Source: Peptococcaceae bacterium UBA7185 (GTDB taxonomy: Bacteria; Bacillota; Peptococcia; Peptococcales; Peptococcaceae). Taken from it: DNA of 27,002 nt. Below, in pieces: positions 23,398-27,002 of the stretch. The notes below the pieces were generated by a model. It was not told where the DNA came from. It saw nothing but the letters and a program-made list of their open reading frames with translations, and searched no databases. The stretch covers positions 33,132 through 60,133 of the forward strand of contig DKVF01000010.1 in assembly GCA_002491065.1 (NCBI GenBank). Reading direction: 5' to 3'. The position numbers and the translations under genes were made by a program. The stretch's first letter is position 1. Each line of letters begins with the position of its first letter.

Positions 23398-25125
23398 ATG
23401 CTGAATCATCTTCTGTCCTGTTTGGGACGGTACAAAAAATATGCCCTTCTGGCCCCTTCTGTTATTTTAATTGAAGTGTTTATGGAAATCCTCATGCCTT
23501 GGATAATGGCCAAAATCATTGATGTAGGAATTCAAAACGGTGATGTGCGTTATGTCACCCGCATGGGTCTTCTGATGATTGCCATGGCACTGGTATCTCT
23601 TACTGCCGGTGTATTGGCCGGTCGCTTTGCCGCTGTGGCAGGTGCCGGACTCTCTAAAGGAATTCGGCAAAAATTATTTTATAAAGTGCAGGAATTTTCC
23701 TTCCGCAATATTGACCATTTCACAACAGCCTCTTTAATCACCCGCTTAACCACCGACGTAAACAATACGCAAATGGCATTCATGATGATGCTTCGCACTG
23801 CCGTGCGTGCGCCTATGATGCTCATCTGCGCTACGCTGATGGCTGTATATATCAATGCCAGCTTAGCAAAAATTTTCTTGGTAGCTGTTCCGGTCTTAGG
23901 CATTGCTCTGTATTTCATCGGTTCCCGCGCCTATCCGCGCTTTCAAATTATGTTGACCAAATACGATCAGCTCAACGCGCGAGTACAGGAGAATCTCTCT
24001 GCCATTCATTTAGTAAAGGCCTTTGTGCGGGAAGACCATGAAAAAGAAGTTTTTCGCCAGGCCGCGGATCAGCTGCGGGATACGCAGCTGCGCGCTGAAA
24101 AAATTCTCTTGTGGAATGCGCCCATCATGCAATTGGTAATGTACAGCTGCATGATCGCAGTAGCTTGGTTTGGCGGCAACTTGATTATTGCCGGTGATAT
24201 GCTGACCGGCGAGTTGCTCAGTTTTATTAGCTATATTTCACAAATTCTCATGTCCCTCATGATGATTTCCATGATTTTTATTATGCTGATCATGTCCCGT
24301 GCTTCAGCACGGCGCATCTGCGAAGTGTTTGACGAACCGTTGGATTTAACTGATGCTGCTGTATCTAATGATCTGCAGCTGCAGGATGGCTCCATTGAAT
24401 TTCGCAATGTATCCTTTTTTTACAATGAAGAAGCCGCTGCCCCTGTATTACATGATATCAATCTCTCCATCGCTTCCGGACAGACGGTAGGAATTTTGGG
24501 CGGTACAGGCTCTTCGAAAACAACATTGGTGCAGCTCATTCCCCGTCTTTATGATGCCAGCTCCGGCGAAGTATTCGTCGGCGGACGCAATGTGCAGGAC
24601 TACAAGCTGCATACACTGCATGAGAATGTAGCTGTGGTATTACAAAAAAATGTCCTATTCTCCGGCACCATTAAGGAAAACCTGCGTTGGGGCAATCCCA
24701 ACGCCTCCGAAGAAGAATTGATTACCGCATGTCAGGCGGCACAGGCCCACGACTTTATCATGGCCTTTCCACAAGGCTATGACACGGATTTGAGCCAAGG
24801 CGGCGTCAATTTATCCGGCGGACAAAAACAACGGCTTTGTATCGCCCGCGCTCTTTTAAAGCATCCTAAAATTATTATTTTAGATGACAGCACCAGCGCT
24901 GTCGATACTGCTACCGACAGCCGTATCCGTCAAGCTTTTCGCCGTGATCTGGCGGACACCACCACGATTATTATTGCCCAACGGGTTAGCTCCGTGCAGG
25001 ATGCGGATTGCATCATTGTCATGGAAAACGGCACCATCAATGCGATTGGAACCCATGAGGAATTATTAAAACACAATGCAATCTATCAAGAAGTATACGA
25101 TTCTCAGCAGAAAGGAGCCCTGTGA
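23398..25125 (+). CDS. Heterodimeric ABC exporter, subunit with degenerate ATPase site
   Basis: 575 aa half-transporter: a six-helix membrane domain (about 1-310) then a nucleotide-binding domain. Walker A GGTGSSKT (368-375), signature LSGGQ (472-476) and Walker B IIILDD (492-497), where Asp497 replaces the catalytic Glu; the H-loop has Gln (AQRV, 528) in place of His. These two changes mark the degenerate half of heterodimeric exporters of the TM287/288, LmrCD or YfiBC type. AAGGAG lies 8 bases before the ATG. The partner gene starts 1 base after its stop. Likely exports a drug, peptide or lipid; the substrate cannot be named. Confidence 0.93.
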   Translation: MLNHLLSCLGRYKKYALLAPSVILIEVFMEILMPWIMAKIIDVGIQNGDVRYVTRMGLLMIAMALVSLTAGVLAGRFAAVAGAGLSKGIRQKLFYKVQEFSFRNIDHFTTASLITRLTTDVNNTQMAFMMMLRTAVRAPMMLICATLMAVYINASLAKIFLVAVPVLGIALYFIGSRAYPRFQIMLTKYDQLNARVQENLSAIHLVKAFVREDHEKEVFRQAADQLRDTQLRAEKILLWNAPIMQLVMYSCMIAVAWFGGNLIIAGDMLTGELLSFISYISQILMSLMMISMIFIMLIMSRASARRICEVFDEPLDLTDAAVSNDLQLQDGSIEFRNVSFFYNEEAAAPVLHDINLSIASGQTVGILGGTGSSKTTLVQLIPRLYDASSGEVFVGGRNVQDYKLHTLHENVAVVLQKNVLFSGTIKENLRWGNPNASEEELITACQAAQAHDFIMAFPQGYDTDLSQGGVNLSGGQKQRLCIARALLKHPKIIILDDSTSAVDTATDSRIRQAFRRDLADTTTIIIAQRVSSVQDADCIIVMENGTINAIGTHEELLKHNAIYQEVYDSQQKGAL

Positions 25126-25126
25126 C

Positions 25127-26965
25127 ATGCCGAAACCACCAAAAGGAACCGGAAAACCCCAGCATATCAAGCAGACTGTATGGCGTATTCTCAGCTATAT
25201 GAAAGGTTTCCACCTGCATTTATGCGTATCTGTACTCTGTATCCTTATCAGCGCAGGCGCCTCCATTGCTGGCACCTATTTTCTCAAACCGCTGATTAAT
25301 AACTATATTTTACCTTTCGTTGGTCAGCAAAATCCTGATTTGTCTGATTTTATTTTTATGCTGTCCGTCATGGCTGTCATTTATCTCTCCGGAACTATCG
25401 CAACCTTTGCCTACAGCCGTATCATGCTAGTGATTTCCACCAGTACCTTATTTCAAATTCGCACCGAATTATTTGATAAAATGCAGTCCCTGCCCATTGG
25501 TTTTTTTGACAGCCATACCCATGGTGAACTGATGAGCCGCTTTACCAGCGATACTGACACATTGCGGGATTTGCTGAGCCAGAGCCTTTCCCAGTTTATC
25601 TCGTCTTTTGTCACTGTCGTGGGCGTATTCACGATGATGGTGATTCTCAGTCCCTTATTGACTTTGTTGGTACTGCTGATGGTAACTGTAATGATTTTTG
25701 CCGTGCGCACAATCGGCAGTAAAAGCGGTATGTATTTTCACAAACAGCAGCAGGCCATCGGCGCTATGAATGGTTATATTGAGGAAATGATAGAGGGACA
25801 AAAAGTAGTCAAGGTATTCTGTTACGAGGAGCGGGCCAAAACGCGTTTTGACCAATTGAATAACAACCTGTGCCATGCTTCTACCAGTGCCCATACCTTT
25901 GCTAATATAGTGATGCCCACCATGGGAAATCTTTCTTACATTAATTACGCTGTCACCGCGATATTCGGGAGTATCATGGCAATTCTTGGTCGCTTGGATT
26001 TGGGAACTGTAGCAGCATTTTTACAATATACGCGTTCATTTTCCCATCCGATCACGCAGATTTCCCAACAATTTAATGCCCTGCTGAACGCATTGGCGGG
26101 AGCGGAACGTATTTTCCAACTGATGGATGAACTGCCGGAGGCCAATCTCGGTCAAGTGACTCTAGACCGCAGCCAAGAGCCTCCCATGTGGCAGGTTCCT
26201 CAGAAAAATGGCACGGTCAAACAAATTCCTTTGCAAGGCAATCTTTCTTTTGAACACGTATTTTTTCACTACACACCGGACAAACCAGTGCTGCATGATA
26301 TTACATTTCACGCAGCGCAGGGACAGAAAATCGCTCTGGTGGGTTCCACCGGCGCTGGGAAAACCAGCATCACCAGTTTAATCAATCGCTTTTTCGATTT
26401 ATCCGGCGGCTCCATCACCTATGACGGAATTGATATCAATCAGATTCGCAAAGAAGATTTACGCGGCACTTTTTCCATGGTGCTTCAGGATACCCATTTA
26501 TTTACTGGCACAGTATTAGATAATATTCGTTATGGTCGCCTGGATGCCACAGATGACGAAGTCATACATGCAGCACATTTGTCTAATGCCCATTCTTTCA
26601 TTCAGCATTTGCCCGAGGGGTATCACACGATGCTCACCGCTGATGGCAACAATTTGAGTCAGGGACAGCGTCAGTTACTGGCTATCGCCCGCGCTGCAGT
26701 AGCCAATCCCGCCGTGCTAATTTTGGATGAAGCCACCAGTTCTATTGACACTCGCACAGAAACGCTCATAGAACAGGGAATGGACCAGCTGATGCAGGGA
26801 CGCACCGTATTTATCATTGCCCATCGTCTCTCTACCGTGCGCAATGCTGACCAAATACTGGTACTGGAACACGGTCAAATTATTGAACAAGGCAATCACC
26901 AGAGTCTGCTGGCGCAAAAAGGAAAATACTATCAGCTTTATCACGGTATGTTCCAGCTAAGCTAA
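25127..26965 (+). CDS. Heterodimeric ABC exporter, catalytically complete subunit
   Basis: 612 aa half-transporter. Membrane domain about 1-330, nucleotide-binding domain after 370. Walker A GSTGAGKT (406-413), Walker B LILDEA with catalytic Glu535, H-loop IAHRLST with His566. The signature is LSQGQ (510-514) rather than LSGGQ, as expected of the subunit whose signature faces the partner's degenerate site. The ATG at 25127 has AGGAG 9 bases upstream, lying inside the end of the first gene, so coupling is likely; a longer reading from 25076 is rejected. Together with the preceding gene it forms one transporter in the cytoplasmic membrane. Confidence 0.94.
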   Translation: MPKPPKGTGKPQHIKQTVWRILSYMKGFHLHLCVSVLCILISAGASIAGTYFLKPLINNYILPFVGQQNPDLSDFIFMLSVMAVIYLSGTIATFAYSRIMLVISTSTLFQIRTELFDKMQSLPIGFFDSHTHGELMSRFTSDTDTLRDLLSQSLSQFISSFVTVVGVFTMMVILSPLLTLLVLLMVTVMIFAVRTIGSKSGMYFHKQQQAIGAMNGYIEEMIEGQKVVKVFCYEERAKTRFDQLNNNLCHASTSAHTFANIVMPTMGNLSYINYAVTAIFGSIMAILGRLDLGTVAAFLQYTRSFSHPITQISQQFNALLNALAGAERIFQLMDELPEANLGQVTLDRSQEPPMWQVPQKNGTVKQIPLQGNLSFEHVFFHYTPDKPVLHDITFHAAQGQKIALVGSTGAGKTSITSLINRFFDLSGGSITYDGIDINQIRKEDLRGTFSMVLQDTHLFTGTVLDNIRYGRLDATDDEVIHAAHLSNAHSFIQHLPEGYHTMLTADGNNLSQGQRQLLAIARAAVANPAVLILDEATSSIDTRTETLIEQGMDQLMQGRTVFIIAHRLSTVRNADQILVLEHGQIIEQGNHQSLLAQKGKYYQLYHGMFQLS

Positions 26966-26984
26966 GAATAATACTCAAAAAAAA

Positions 26985-27002
26985 GGCTCTACGTCAAATG
27001 TT
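26985..27002. mobile_element. Possible terminal repeat of an ISL3-family insertion sequence
   Basis: The last 18 bases, GGCTCTACGTCAAATGTT, follow eight A residues. ISL3-family terminal repeats, as I recall them, start GGCTCTT.GTCAA and use AT-rich targets. Only this edge is in the window, so the call is tentative. Confidence 0.35.

Overview
The window looks like part of the chromosome of an anaerobic, endospore-lineage Bacillota. I favour a Negativicutes-type organism such as the Acidaminococcaceae, but that is inference. Supporting points are the moderate-to-low GC content, strong Shine-Dalgarno sites, near-consensus sigma-A promoters (TTGACA-17-TATAAT type), a Re-type citrate synthase typical of strict anaerobes, and two sporulation genes, spoIIR and ylbJ. 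spoIIR has a good match to a sigma-F promoter. I saw no rRNA, tRNA, CRISPR array or prophage.

Layout. 1-5049: a leftward oxidative TCA-branch operon. It runs Re-citrate synthase, aconitase, then NAD-type isocitrate dehydrogenase (cut by the window edge), so it would make 2-oxoglutarate from oxaloacetate and acetyl-CoA. A 631-bp intergenic stretch full of palindromes separates aconitase from isocitrate dehydrogenase. 5050-8705: a TraB-family membrane protein, a YbaK deacylase, spoIIR (rightward), then rpmF with its upstream DUF177 partner (leftward). 8706-11502: rightward tmcAL and ylbJ; the ylbJ start codon lies in the loop of a terminator-like hairpin. 11503-13880: two tiny leftward genes (a 55-aa zinc ribbon and a 29-aa basic peptide) and pckA. 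13881-17313: two leftward membrane proteins with DnaJ-like CxxC zinc motifs, birA, and a rightward LysR-type regulator. 17314-19530: three overlapping leftward genes, namely a zinc-ribbon protein, a ModF/YlmA-like ABC ATPase and a 313-aa protein of unknown function. 19531-22997: a leftward alkaline-phosphatase-superfamily hydrolase followed by an SLC13/DASS-type transporter broken by an apparent internal deletion with frame change. 23322-26965: a rightward heterodimeric ABC exporter pair, one half with a degenerate ATPase site. The last bases (26985-27002) resemble the end of an ISL3-family insertion sequence.

Working together. The citrate synthase, aconitase and isocitrate dehydrogenase genes plus pckA suggest anaerobic carbon metabolism around oxaloacetate, PEP and 2-oxoglutarate. 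The zinc-ribbon/ABC-ATPase/unknown trio and the CxxC membrane pair are the least explained gene sets. Many starts were reassigned from Shine-Dalgarno and promoter positions; the reasons are given per gene.
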